A stretch of 64,000 bases of DNA, taken from assembly GCF_904846175.1 (NCBI RefSeq), contig NZ_CAJGZM010000002.1, forward strand, positions 372,001 through 436,000, in the 5' to 3' direction. Of the stretch, positions 27,712 to 36,484 are shown one piece after another. The stretch is from Psychrobacter immobilis (GTDB taxonomy: Bacteria > Pseudomonadota > Gammaproteobacteria > Pseudomonadales > Moraxellaceae). Numbering within the stretch: the first letter of the stretch is position 1; every line of letters begins with the position of its first letter. Position numbers and translations under genes: made by a program. The notes beneath the pieces were generated by a model that worked only from the letters and a program-made list of their open reading frames with translations, was not told the origin of the DNA and did no database searches.

Positions 27712-28872
27712 ATGGATTTTTCACTGACCGAAGATCAAATTGCCTTTCGCCAAACTGCCAGACAGTTTGCCCAAAGAGAGCTAAGGCCCAATGCGGCTGA
27801 ATGGGATCGCACCTCGCATTTCCCAGTCGATGTGATTAAAAAATCAGGCGAACTTGGCTTTTTGGGGCTATATACCAATCCAGAATATGATGGTTTGGGA
27901 TTGCCACGCTTAGACTCTGCCATGGTTTTTGAAGAACTGGCATGGGGTGATACGGCGGTTGCTGCCTATATGAGTATTCATAATATGGCGGGCTGGATGA
28001 TCGGTGAGTACGGTAGTGATGCTTTGTGTAAGAAGTATTTGCCCAATATGGTCAGCGGTGAGTGGCTTGGTAGCTACTGCTTAACTGAGCCGAACGCCGG
28101 TTCTGATGCCGCATCGTTACGTACCAAAGCTGATAAGCAAGGCGACCATTACGTACTCAATGGGGAAAAAACCTTTATTTCAGGCGCAGGCTCGACCGAT
28201 GTCTTAGTAGTGATGGCTCGCACAGGTGGTACAGGGCCAAAAGGCATTTCAGCTTTTTTAGTAGACGCTGATAGCGCCGGTATCGAGTATGGGAAAAATG
28301 AGCATAAAATGGGCTGGAAGGCGCAGCCAACGCGCACCATCAGCTTTAAAGACGTCAAAGTGCCAGTAGAGAATTTAATCGGCGATGAAGGCCAAGGTTT
28401 TCGTATCGCTATGAAAGGTTTAGATGGCGGTCGTATTAATATCGGTATCTGTGCAGTGGGTACCGCGCAGTCTGCACTAGAAACAGCAACCAATTACGTG
28501 CAAGAACGCAGCCAATTTGGTAGGCCGATTGCCAGCCTACAATCAGTACAGTTTAAACTGGCTGATATGCTCACTCAAACCATTACCGCACGGCAAATGC
28601 TGTATTTAGCGGCTAATAAAGTCGATAACAATGACGGGCAAGCATCTACCTACTGTGCTATGGCCAAGCGTCTTTCTACAGATCTTTGTTTTGATGTTGC
28701 TAACGAAGCCCTGCAATTACATGGTGGCTATGGCTATCTAAATGAGTATCCGCTTGAGCGCCATGTGCGAGATTTGCGTGTCCATCAGATTTTGGAAGGC
28801 ACCAATGAGATTATGCGCGTGATAGTCTCGCGTCAGCTGCTACAAGATGATGCGTTAAGCCAATTACGCTAA
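27712..28872 (+). CDS. Acyl-CoA dehydrogenase, probably isobutyryl-CoA dehydrogenase
   Basis: A 386-residue flavoenzyme with the family blocks: DFSLTEDQIAFRQTARQFA at the start, CLTEPNAGSDAASLRTKA (FAD and substrate binding), ERSQFGRPIASLQSVQFKLADM, and the ending YLNEYPLERHVRDLRVHQILEGTNEIMR. Its place between mmsA and the enoyl-CoA hydratase points to oxidation of isobutyryl-CoA to methacrylyl-CoA in valine breakdown; chain preference cannot be read from sequence alone. AAGGATGACCCT precedes the ATG. Confidence 0.93.
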   Translation: MDFSLTEDQIAFRQTARQFAQRELRPNAAEWDRTSHFPVDVIKKSGELGFLGLYTNPEYDGLGLPRLDSAMVFEELAWGDTAVAAYMSIHNMAGWMIGEYGSDALCKKYLPNMVSGEWLGSYCLTEPNAGSDAASLRTKADKQGDHYVLNGEKTFISGAGSTDVLVVMARTGGTGPKGISAFLVDADSAGIEYGKNEHKMGWKAQPTRTISFKDVKVPVENLIGDEGQGFRIAMKGLDGGRINIGICAVGTAQSALETATNYVQERSQFGRPIASLQSVQFKLADMLTQTITARQMLYLAANKVDNNDGQASTYCAMAKRLSTDLCFDVANEALQLHGGYGYLNEYPLERHVRDLRVHQILEGTNEIMRVIVSRQLLQDDALSQLR

Positions 28873-28917
28873 CCTGTTTTTATGAATAAAATGATTTTAT
28901 GATAAGGATGTTTGATC

Positions 28918-29700
28918 ATGACGGATTATACCAATCTTCAATTATCGATTGACGGTCATACTGCTACCGTGACATTGAACAACCCACCAGCTCATACATG
29001 GACGATGGAAAGTCTACCAGCGCTCAAGCAGCTGGTTTCTGACCTCAATGCGAATGATGATGTTTATGCCTTAATTATTCATGGCGATGGTGAGAAGTTC
29101 TTTTCAGCTGGTGCAGATTTAAATAATTTTGCAGATGGTGATAAAGGTCGTGCCATCAGCATGGCTATCGCTTTTGGTGAAGCGTTTGAAGCGCTATCAG
29201 CCTATCGCAGCGTTAGCATCGCGGTCATCAACGGTTATGCGATGGGTGGTGGACTTGAGTGCGCGCTGGCCTGTGATATCCGTATCGCAGAAGCGCATGC
29301 ACAGATGGCATTGCCCGAGACAGGCGTTGGCTTATTGCCGTGCGCTGGTGGCACACAAAACCTGACTATGTTGGTTGGCGAAGGCTGGGCAAAGCGCATG
29401 ATATTATGCGGTGAGCGCGTCGATGCTGATACCGCATTACGCATTGGTTTAGTCGAAGAAGTCACGGTAAAAGGTGGTGGTTTATTAGCGGCGCAAGCAT
29501 TGGCGCAAAAAGTCGCTAAGCAATCACCTGTTGCCGTCAGTTGTTCTAAACAGCTTATCCAAGCGGCGAGAAACACCCCACCTGCCCAAAACCTTATCCA
29601 TGAGCGCGAAGCTTTTGTTAAGTTATTCGACACCAAAGATCAGCGCGAAGGCGTGCAAGCATTCTTAGAAAAGCGCAAACCCACTTGGCAAAATAAATAG
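28918..29700 (+). CDS. Enoyl-CoA hydratase/isomerase family protein (valine pathway)
   Basis: A 260-residue crotonase. The oxyanion-hole segments are FFSAGADLNNF and NGYAMGGGLECALACDIRIA, with a catalytic Glu region in ALPETGVGLLPCAGGTQNL. It would hydrate methacrylyl-CoA to 3-hydroxyisobutyryl-CoA. I choose the ATG at 28918 because AAGGA stands at 28904-28908; the frame extends two codons further to a TTG, which is too close to that site. It follows the acyl-CoA dehydrogenase by 45 bases and precedes the hydrolase gene by 57, so they are probably one operon. Confidence 0.92.
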   Translation: MTDYTNLQLSIDGHTATVTLNNPPAHTWTMESLPALKQLVSDLNANDDVYALIIHGDGEKFFSAGADLNNFADGDKGRAISMAIAFGEAFEALSAYRSVSIAVINGYAMGGGLECALACDIRIAEAHAQMALPETGVGLLPCAGGTQNLTMLVGEGWAKRMILCGERVDADTALRIGLVEEVTVKGGGLLAAQALAQKVAKQSPVAVSCSKQLIQAARNTPPAQNLIHEREAFVKLFDTKDQREGVQAFLEKRKPTWQNK

Positions 29701-29757
29701 CCCGTAGGCATGTCTTAATATTTACTTTACTCATTTTAATTTTGGTAGGTCTCTTTT

Positions 29758-30990
29758 ATGACAGCAGTAACAGAAAACAAAGAACAAGAAGCACCGGTAT
29801 TGTTTAATACTGAGCCGACAGATTGTGGTCATTTAATTGGGATAATGACGTTAAACACGCCCAAATCTCTAAATGCCCTCAGCGTTGAGATGTGTCAGTT
29901 ATTAGCCGAGCAGCTAGAGCAGTGGCAACGTGACGATCAGATAGTGGCATTGGTATTAAAAGGGGCGGGCGATAAGGCGTTTTGTGCTGGCGGTGATATC
30001 CGTAAGCTCTATGACAGTATGTCAGAGACAGCACCACTGCCAAACCCTTATGCGACAGAGTTCTTTGGTAGTGAGTACAACCTTTATCGACAGATGCACT
30101 TTTACCCTAAGCCGCTTATCCTGTGGGGTGATGGCATTATTATGGGTGGCGGTATGGGCTTGATGGCAGGTTGTAGTCATCGTCTGGTCACTGAGCGCAC
30201 CCGTTTTGCGATGCCTGAGATTACCATTGGACTGTTCCCTGATGCCTCTGGCAGTTGGTTTTTGCAGCGTATGCCAGCTAAAACAGGTTTGTTCTTAGGG
30301 CTAACGGGTGCGATGTGTAATGGCAATGATGCCCTATTGGCCAATCTGGCAGAGTATGCCGTCGCCAGTGATGATTATGATGCCATCATCCAACGCCTAA
30401 AGCAGAGCGATTGGCAAGCCACAGCTGGTAGCACAGATCAATATCATAACAATATCGCCCATAGTATCGTGAGCCGCGCACTGGCAGCGCAACCAGTTGC
30501 TAAATTGCCTGCTAGTAAGCTTGCACAGCATTGGAGTGCTATCCAGCAGCTGATGAACAGCGGTGGCTTGGGAGATATTGATGCACTCCTACAAAGCGAC
30601 GAAGCGCTTACACAACTTGATGCAGATTTTGCTGCCGACAGTTGGACGCAGCGAGCCGTAGCAACCTATCGACATGGCTGCCCAGTGACTGCAGCGCTGA
30701 CCTATGCGCTTTATCATAAAGTCACTGACTTATCGCTAGAGCAAGTGCTGTATTTAGAGGCTAACGTAGCCGTACATTGTGCGGCCAATCCTGACTTTAA
30801 AGAAGGCGTACGTGCGCTACTGATTGATAAAGACCGTAATCCACAATGGTCGCGTTCACTAGCAGACTGTCTCAGCACCGAAGGGCAAGCATACATTCAT
30901 CAGCATTTTGTGAATCCTTATGCTAAAGGTGAGCATCCCTTAGATAATTGGTTGGGTGACGAAGCGTTAGGTAGCCAGCTTGTGCGCTAA
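29758..30990 (+). CDS. 3-hydroxyisobutyryl-CoA hydrolase
   Basis: A 410-residue crotonase-fold hydrolase, longer than an enoyl-CoA hydratase, as expected for this family. FCAGGDIRKLYDSM and WGDGIIMGGGMGLMAGCSHRLVTE form the oxyanion hole, and FAMPEITIGLFPDASGSWFL carries the catalytic Glu and Asp. A helical C-terminal region ends in EGVRALLIDKDRNPQW, a family signature. It releases free 3-hydroxyisobutyrate from the CoA ester, feeding MmsB encoded next. Removing reactive methacrylyl-CoA quickly is the usual reason for this enzyme's presence. Confidence 0.93.
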   Translation: MTAVTENKEQEAPVLFNTEPTDCGHLIGIMTLNTPKSLNALSVEMCQLLAEQLEQWQRDDQIVALVLKGAGDKAFCAGGDIRKLYDSMSETAPLPNPYATEFFGSEYNLYRQMHFYPKPLILWGDGIIMGGGMGLMAGCSHRLVTERTRFAMPEITIGLFPDASGSWFLQRMPAKTGLFLGLTGAMCNGNDALLANLAEYAVASDDYDAIIQRLKQSDWQATAGSTDQYHNNIAHSIVSRALAAQPVAKLPASKLAQHWSAIQQLMNSGGLGDIDALLQSDEALTQLDADFAADSWTQRAVATYRHGCPVTAALTYALYHKVTDLSLEQVLYLEANVAVHCAANPDFKEGVRALLIDKDRNPQWSRSLADCLSTEGQAYIHQHFVNPYAKGEHPLDNWLGDEALGSQLVR

Positions 30991-31105
30991 AGGCTTGTAT
31001 GCTCATTATAAAAATCAGGTATAAATTAAGAAACGTAAGACTCTATGTAGCACTGTCTACATACATATATGTATAAATAATAAGCAATCATCAAGGAGCG
31101 ATGAG

Positions 31106-32080
31106 ATGGGTACAAAGGATACAGATCTAAGTAATCAAGAAACAAAGAATACGGTTACGACCAATAGCAATACTGCCAAGCCAAATATATCCTTTATTGG
31201 TCTTGGTAATATGGGTGCACCGATGGCAGAAAACTTGTTAAAGGCAGGTTATATGCTCTCTGTCTATGACTTGTCTGAGGAGGCGAGCAAACGTTTAGAA
31301 CAAGCAGGTGCTAGTGTGGCTGATAACCCTAAAGACGCTGCGCGTAATGCGCAAGTCGTCATTAGTATGTTGCCTGCGGGCAAGCACGTCCATTCTGTTT
31401 ATTTAGGCGATGATGGAGATAACGGCTTATTAGCAGAACTACCAAAAGGCACATTAGTCATCGATAGCAGTACCATCGCAGCAGCTGATGCAAGATTGGT
31501 AGCAGAAGCAGCAAGTAAGCTTGGTATCGACTTTTTAGATGCACCAGTCTCCGGCGGTACGGGCGGCGCCATCGCTGGTACGTTAACCTTTATTGTCGGT
31601 GGTAGTGAAGATGCATTTGCTAAAGCCGGACCGATACTCGCTGTTATGGGCAAGAATATCTTTCATGCTGGCGACCATGGTGCCGGACAAGTGGCGAAAA
31701 TCTGCAACAACATGCTGTTAGGTATTCTAATGGCGGGAACGGCAGAGGCGATTAACTTAGGAGTCAAGAACGGTTTAGACCCTAAAGTGTTGTCAGATAT
31801 TATGCTACAAAGCTCAGGTCGTAACTGGACGTTAGAGGTCTATAACCCTTATCCGCAAGTGATGGAAAATGTCCCCTCTAGCAATGGTTATAAAGGCGGC
31901 TTTATGAGTAAGCTGATGCAAAAGGATCTTAACCTTGCTATGCAAACGGCTCAGGATACCAATGTTGAGACGCCAATGGGAGCCAAAGCGACAGAGCTTT
32001 ATGAAGCACATACGGTAGAAAATGGCGATAAAGATTTTTCTAGTATTATGGCGCGTCATGATAGTTCGGTATTGTCTTAA
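31106..32080 (+). CDS. mmsB: 3-hydroxyisobutyrate dehydrogenase
   Basis: MmsB oxidises 3-hydroxyisobutyrate to methylmalonate semialdehyde with NAD+, the substrate of MmsA. The Rossmann motif ISFIGLGNMGAPMAENLLKAG begins near residue 29, after an N-terminal extension of about 28 mostly Asn/Thr residues. DAPVSGGTGGAIAGTLTFIVGG and the catalytic-lysine block GQVAKICNNMLLGI follow, and 324 residues is slightly long for the family because of the extension. AAGGAG at 31093-31098 supports this start; the out-of-frame ATG at 31101 leads to an early stop. A strong terminator ends the cluster. Confidence 0.95.
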   Translation: MGTKDTDLSNQETKNTVTTNSNTAKPNISFIGLGNMGAPMAENLLKAGYMLSVYDLSEEASKRLEQAGASVADNPKDAARNAQVVISMLPAGKHVHSVYLGDDGDNGLLAELPKGTLVIDSSTIAAADARLVAEAASKLGIDFLDAPVSGGTGGAIAGTLTFIVGGSEDAFAKAGPILAVMGKNIFHAGDHGAGQVAKICNNMLLGILMAGTAEAINLGVKNGLDPKVLSDIMLQSSGRNWTLEVYNPYPQVMENVPSSNGYKGGFMSKLMQKDLNLAMQTAQDTNVETPMGAKATELYEAHTVENGDKDFSSIMARHDSSVLS

Positions 32081-32158
32081 TGCTCCAAACACTTAAAATG
32101 ATTAATCAATTTTGAATAGAGTGTGTTTGCTAATTGTCATCATTCTATCAACAAAGTA

Positions 32159-32202
32159 TAAAAAAGGTCTGCGCTAGTTTTATAGCGCAGACCTTTTTTT
32201 AT
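32159..32202. terminator. Bidirectional terminator between mmsB and the IclR gene
   Basis: A 16-bp arm beginning AAAAAGGTCTGCGCTA pairs with TAGCGCAGACCTTTTT around a 6-base loop, with A- and T-runs on both sides. Confidence 0.92.
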
Positions 32203-32219
32203 TTAGCAATATACAGATT

Positions 32220-32978
32220 TTAGTTTTGTAGCTCATACACCAACGCCTGAATATCCTGCGCTGCCGTTTGCAAACGCGGCACGTGTGTCATTAGCTCATC
32301 TAATGACACACGGATGGTTGGGGCATGAATATATAAGGATGCTAAATAGCGTGATTTTTTATCCAATACCGGTACCGACACCGCGACCATCTCTGAGATA
32401 AACTCTTCGTTATCGATACCGATACCCGTCTCAGCGATACTATCAAGCTCGGCATTTAACGCATCAATATCAGTAATCGTATTCTTGGTGAATTTATCTA
32501 GCGGTAGGCCTTGCAGTATTTTAGCGCGGCTAGTCGCAGATAATTGGCTTAGATACAACTTACCCGTGGCCGTACACCACATCGGTGATTTTGCGCCTAC
32601 AGGGAGATAAATTTGCAAGGGTAAAGAGGTGTTAGCTCGATTGGTATACATCATGTCCATTTGATAAGGAATGGCAATACCACAGGTCTCTTTAATCTCA
32701 TCAACCAATTTGTGCAGAATTATCTGACGCTCATTAAAGAATTGACGCTGTTGCCAAAGCTCGACGCTCAAATTACGTACCCGCTTGCCAGGAATAATAC
32801 CGCCGCCAATATCGACGGTAACAAACCCTTCATCAACCAAATTTTGAATCAATCGATGAATAGTAGGTTTTGGGATATCAAGCTCTTGCGACAGCTCAAG
32901 TGGTGAGAGGGGTTTAGAAGCGTAAGAAACCGCTTCGATAATCTCTAACACACGGGTAATCGACGATACTTTAGGCAT
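32220..32978 (-). CDS. IclR-family transcriptional regulator
   Basis: The protein has an N-terminal winged helix (SITRVLEIIEAVSYASKPLSPLELSQELDIPKPTIHRLIQ) and a C-terminal IclR effector domain with YLPVGAKSPMWCTATGKLYLSQL and GIGIDNEEFISEMVAVSVPVLD. Most members respond to small organic acids from the pathway they control, so the adjacent valine genes are the obvious candidate target; this is inferred from position. I place the start at 32978 (252 residues, MPKVSSITRV). The frame extends 17 codons upstream, but those residues (MFVCSLFYTYSSYRAIY) do not resemble the family. No strong ribosome site separates the two options. Confidence 0.9.
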   Translation of the reverse strand: MPKVSSITRVLEIIEAVSYASKPLSPLELSQELDIPKPTIHRLIQNLVDEGFVTVDIGGGIIPGKRVRNLSVELWQQRQFFNERQIILHKLVDEIKETCGIAIPYQMDMMYTNRANTSLPLQIYLPVGAKSPMWCTATGKLYLSQLSATSRAKILQGLPLDKFTKNTITDIDALNAELDSIAETGIGIDNEEFISEMVAVSVPVLDKKSRYLASLYIHAPTIRVSLDELMTHVPRLQTAAQDIQALVYELQN

Positions 32979-33606
32979 ATAAATGGCTCGATAAGAAGAA
33001 TAAGTATAAAACAAAGAACAAACGAACATGGAATCAGTCAGTTAAAAGCCGATAAATATAAGGGCTAAAAACAAATCTATTATTAAGTCTAATTTAGCAT
33101 AATATAGCGCTTAGACAAGCTTATATCTCATTATATATAAACACATTTATGTACCATACCGATTTCCTACATGGTCGTACTTTTGGCCTATCTGTTTTTT
33201 AGGTAATCTGTGGTTTAGGTAATGTTAGATACGTTAACTCACAAACGAAAACAAACTGTAGTAATAAACTCTATAACTGTAATTGAGTTAATGTGTGAGG
33301 TAGGTCATTATACTGACATGTTTTGTAATACCTTTACATGAGCGTTAAGCAATTCAATATTCATGTTTGTACTATTCGGTTGCTTTGAGAGTGTTGTGTA
33401 ACAGGAACGCGAAGTTTTACCGGTTGGTGTAGCAATTATTACAATATCTATGCAATCTTTACATAACGGCAAATAAAAAGCGCATCCATGGGGGTGACTT
33501 TTGGAGCCAAAATTGTTTTAATCAGCTCAACAAAAATGGTCGTTTAAAAAGAAGCTAAATTATCATTTTTTATGGGCGAGTTATTTCACACTTTAGGAGA
33601 GTATTT
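32979..33606. other. Long spacer upstream of the outer-membrane protein gene
   Basis: About 630 bases without a gene. It is AT-rich and must hold the divergent promoters for the IclR gene and the outer-membrane gene. A very good ribosome site (TTAGGAGAG) lies just before 33607. No riboswitch or repeat was recognised. Confidence 0.5.
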
Positions 33607-34479
33607 ATGAAACTTATTAAATTGACAGCTATCTCTGCTGCTGTTTTAGCATCAAGTGCTGCATTAGCAGCTGAGCCAGTTATCGTTGTAGACGGTAATG
33701 ACGCAGTTGTATACGAAGCTGAACCAGTAGCTGTTGCTTATGAAGTACAACCTGCTTATGCATATAATGCTGATGCTGGTGTTGTACGTAATACTACTGG
33801 TGCTGTTGTTGGTGGTACTAAAACTTTCTTCCAAACGGTTACTCATCCAGCTGCTATCAGCGCTGAAGTTGGTACACTAGGTTATGGTGCTAACATCGGT
33901 TGGGCACTTAACGACAAAACTGAACTACAAGCTGGTTGGGCAGGCGGCGATGTTGCTGACCTATTCGGCGGTGATTTTGACGCTGGTGATGTAAACTATG
34001 ACGTTGATGCAGATTTTAGCAACCCGTACTTAGGCGTACAATTACGTCCTATGGCGAACTGGTTCACAATGGGTGCTGGTATCATCGTACCTGATAACGA
34101 CCTTGATGTAACTGCAAATGCTGATGGTGGTTTCTTTAAAATTGATGGTCAGCAATATAATTCTGCTGATGTAGGTACCCTTCAAGGTACTATGGAACAC
34201 CGTAACAAGTTAGCACCTTACGCTACTATCGGTTTCCGTCCTAATATCACTAACAACTTTGGTTTGTTTGGTGAAATCGGCGCAGCGTACATGGGTCAAA
34301 CTGATGCAACCGTTCGTGCACAGGATCCTAACAGTGTAGTTAACTATGTAGATGCAAACGGCAATAAGCTTACTACTACTGCTGGCCAAGTTGCTTCTAA
34401 AGCAGAAAAAGAGCTAGAAGATAAAGATTGGTTAGAGTGGATGCCAATTGTTAAAGTTGGTGCAACTTACCGCTTCTAA
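33607..34479 (+). CDS. Outer-membrane beta-barrel protein
   Basis: The 290-residue product has a clear Sec signal peptide (MKLIKLTAISAAVLASSAALA, cleavage after residue 21 or 22) and a repetitive Val/Glu/Ala/Tyr-rich N-terminal segment (EPVIVVDGNDAVVYEAEPVAV). Alternating hydrophobic strands follow, and the chain ends in the terminal Phe (GATYRF) needed by the BAM complex. Codon use (GGT, GTA, GCT, AAC) suggests strong expression. It resembles small opacity/OmpW-like barrels in general shape, but I cannot name the family. Function unknown. It has its own strong ribosome site and terminator. Confidence 0.85.
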   Translation: MKLIKLTAISAAVLASSAALAAEPVIVVDGNDAVVYEAEPVAVAYEVQPAYAYNADAGVVRNTTGAVVGGTKTFFQTVTHPAAISAEVGTLGYGANIGWALNDKTELQAGWAGGDVADLFGGDFDAGDVNYDVDADFSNPYLGVQLRPMANWFTMGAGIIVPDNDLDVTANADGGFFKIDGQQYNSADVGTLQGTMEHRNKLAPYATIGFRPNITNNFGLFGEIGAAYMGQTDATVRAQDPNSVVNYVDANGNKLTTTAGQVASKAEKELEDKDWLEWMPIVKVGATYRF

Positions 34480-34527
34480 GCTAATTACAGTTTAAATACT
34501 GTTTTTAGAAGAAAAGTAAGTAAATAA

Positions 34528-34559
34528 AGAACGATCCTTTCGAGGGTCGTTTTTTTTGG
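34528..34559. terminator. Terminator after the outer-membrane gene
   Basis: AACGATCC pairs with GGGTCGTT around TTTCGA, followed by eight T. Confidence 0.88.
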
Positions 34560-34601
34560 TCTAAAATAACTTAGCGCAACTTTGATTGAATTAAAAAATC
34601 G

Positions 34602-35318
34602 TTAATGAACAATCACGGTTTGTTGATAGAGTGACAGAGTAATATAGTAATTGCTTTTGTTATCGCTAAATACCAGTAAAGGTGAATTGCTTGTAGCGCC
34701 ACGTATTAAATCAGCAATGAGATAGGAATAATCCATTCCTAAACCTTGCGCCAGCTTATATTGATAAATCTTGATAAAACTTTCTTTTATTTGCCATAGT
34801 AACTTAGCGATAATATCTCGTTGAACAGTTGGTAGAGTTTGCAATATGGCTATCTCATTGGCATGGTAAAAACGCTGCGCGACTTGCCATTTAACATTAT
34901 TAAGTTCTATATCGATGCCTGCAGTGCGATGACAACTAATGACAACCGCGATTTTATTGTTTAAATTTTCAAATACTTTTTCATTCTTATGTTTATGAGT
35001 AGCGAATTTACTGCTTGCCCCAGTATGGCTAAAACACACGTAATATTGACTGTCAACAAGTCGATAAGGGAAGATTGTATCGTCCAAACTGTCAATAATA
35101 TTTAGATTATCAAGTAGTGACTGTAATAAAAGGCGCACGCCAGCGCGTTGTTGCAGGCGATGATGATAGGCGGTTTCGCGTGCAGATGGAGCTGGTGAAT
35201 TACTCAATAAATCCACGCGATTTTGAGAGAAAGGTGCAGTTACTTCAGCTGTCGCGCACCATGTCATGGGGTTGAGCTGAGTATATTGAATATTATGTAA
35301 GTTTAAGGTTTGCATCAT
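34602..35318 (-). CDS. 4'-phosphopantetheinyl transferase (Sfp type)
   Basis: This enzyme moves the phosphopantetheine arm of CoA onto a carrier-protein serine. The 238-residue protein has the length and motifs of the Sfp/AcpT group: FSHTG (97-101), GIDIE with metal ligands Asp136 and Glu138, and WQIKESFIK (175-183) with the Trp/Lys-Glu/Lys residues. No polyketide or nonribosomal peptide genes are in the window, so the target may be the fatty-acid carrier protein or a cluster elsewhere. It stands alone between the outer-membrane gene and pal. Confidence 0.9.
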   Translation of the reverse strand: MMQTLNLHNIQYTQLNPMTWCATAEVTAPFSQNRVDLLSNSPAPSARETAYHHRLQQRAGVRLLLQSLLDNLNIIDSLDDTIFPYRLVDSQYYVCFSHTGASSKFATHKHKNEKVFENLNNKIAVVISCHRTAGIDIELNNVKWQVAQRFYHANEIAILQTLPTVQRDIIAKLLWQIKESFIKIYQYKLAQGLGMDYSYLIADLIRGATSNSPLLVFSDNKSNYYITLSLYQQTVIVH

Positions 35319-35444
35319 TTATTTATAGTAAAGGCTGATAGCTTATAGTGGTTAAGAGATTTGGTTTTTGGGGTTTTATGATTGGTTATGATTATAAATT
35401 CTCAGAATCTCAGGTCTTTTGTAAACTCATCTTAGCGTAATAGA

Positions 35445-35485
35445 ATAAAAAAAGCCCAACAATATGATTGCTAGGCTTCTTAGTG
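35445..35485 (-). terminator. Terminator after pal
   Basis: On the minus strand AAGCC...CAAT pairs with ATTG...GGCTT in two blocks with small internal loops, then a run of seven T. Confidence 0.75.
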
Positions 35486-35529
35486 CTAAAGAATGAATAC
35501 TAATAAATTCTTATTGAATGGCTACTATA

Positions 35530-36048
35530 TTAGTAAGACAACTCAGCACGGCGGTTTTGTGCATAGGCATCTTCATTCGTACCGGCAGCAGCAGGACGCT
35601 CTTCACCGTAGCTAATAACACGGATATTATTTGCCGCAACGCCTTGGGCAGCTAGGTAATCACGGGCGGCTTGGGCACGGCGCTCACCTAGAGCGATATT
35701 ATATTCACGGCTACCGCGCTCATCGGTGTGACCAGCGATAACAACACCGGCGTTTGGATTTGAGCTTAGTAGGCTTGCATGTTGATTTAATACGCCAGCG
35801 GCTTGTGAGGTAATTTCACTGCTATCAAAAGCAAAGTAAACCACTGCTTGTAGATTTTCGGCACCAGTAATAACAGCATTTGAGTTGCCAACGATAACTG
35901 CGCCGTTATAACCCGCTTGACCACCTGGGATACCTAGTGGGGCAACCACAACTTCTGAAGTCGCGCGTTTGTTAGCACAACCTGAAGCTAGTACTAAAGC
36001 GCTTGATAATACTGCTAGGGCAGCGATTTTTGAAAAACTTGTTGACAT
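35530..36048 (-). CDS. pal: Peptidoglycan-associated lipoprotein
   Basis: Pal anchors the outer membrane to peptidoglycan as part of the Tol-Pal system. The 172-residue precursor has a lipoprotein signal with lipobox LASGC (lipidated Cys24) and an Ala/Val-rich linker. The OmpA-type domain includes VYFAFDSSEI, AGHTDERGSREYNIALGERRAQAARDYL (the diaminopimelate-binding region), and the closing NRRAEL. The tol genes that often stand beside pal are not here; it is a single-gene unit with a GGAGCT ribosome site and its own terminator. A short OmpA-family lipoprotein other than Pal is a less likely alternative. Confidence 0.92.
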   Translation of the reverse strand: MSTSFSKIAALAVLSSALVLASGCANKRATSEVVVAPLGIPGGQAGYNGAVIVGNSNAVITGAENLQAVVYFAFDSSEITSQAAGVLNQHASLLSSNPNAGVVIAGHTDERGSREYNIALGERRAQAARDYLAAQGVAANNIRVISYGEERPAAAGTNEDAYAQNRRAELSY

Positions 36049-36484
36049 AATGAGCTCCTAAAATTTTAATGATATTTGTTGTTGTAAACTGCTTTTAGTA
36101 AAACTTAGGCAATTGCTATCTATCATATACTAAATGTTACTTTATGTAAGTACTATTACTGTAAATAATTCGAGAACTTACATAGAGATATGTAGATTTT
36201 AATTAAAGTTTTGTCCTTTAATCTTAGTGTTGATGTAATAATCAATATTACGATGAGCGAAGAGTAGAGCAGGAGTATTTAAATCGATTTTATTGATCAT
36301 CGTACTTGAAATTTGGTGCTTTAGGTCAATGTAGCTAGGTGTCACTAAAAATTTAACTTTAATGTAATTTGCACTCATTGATGACTCGCTTGAAAGTAAC
36401 TGATCATACGTTTTTATCGTATATTTTTTTATCACAATCTTTTTTATCAAAAGCTTTTTACCATAAATAATAATAGGAATATCT
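36049..36484. other. Divergent region between pal and pepN
   Basis: 436 AT-rich bases. It contains a perfect 9-bp inverted repeat TATGTAAGT (36143-36151) / ACTTACATA (36176-36184), possibly a regulator site for pal. A 98-codon minus-strand frame here is judged spurious. Confidence 0.55.
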
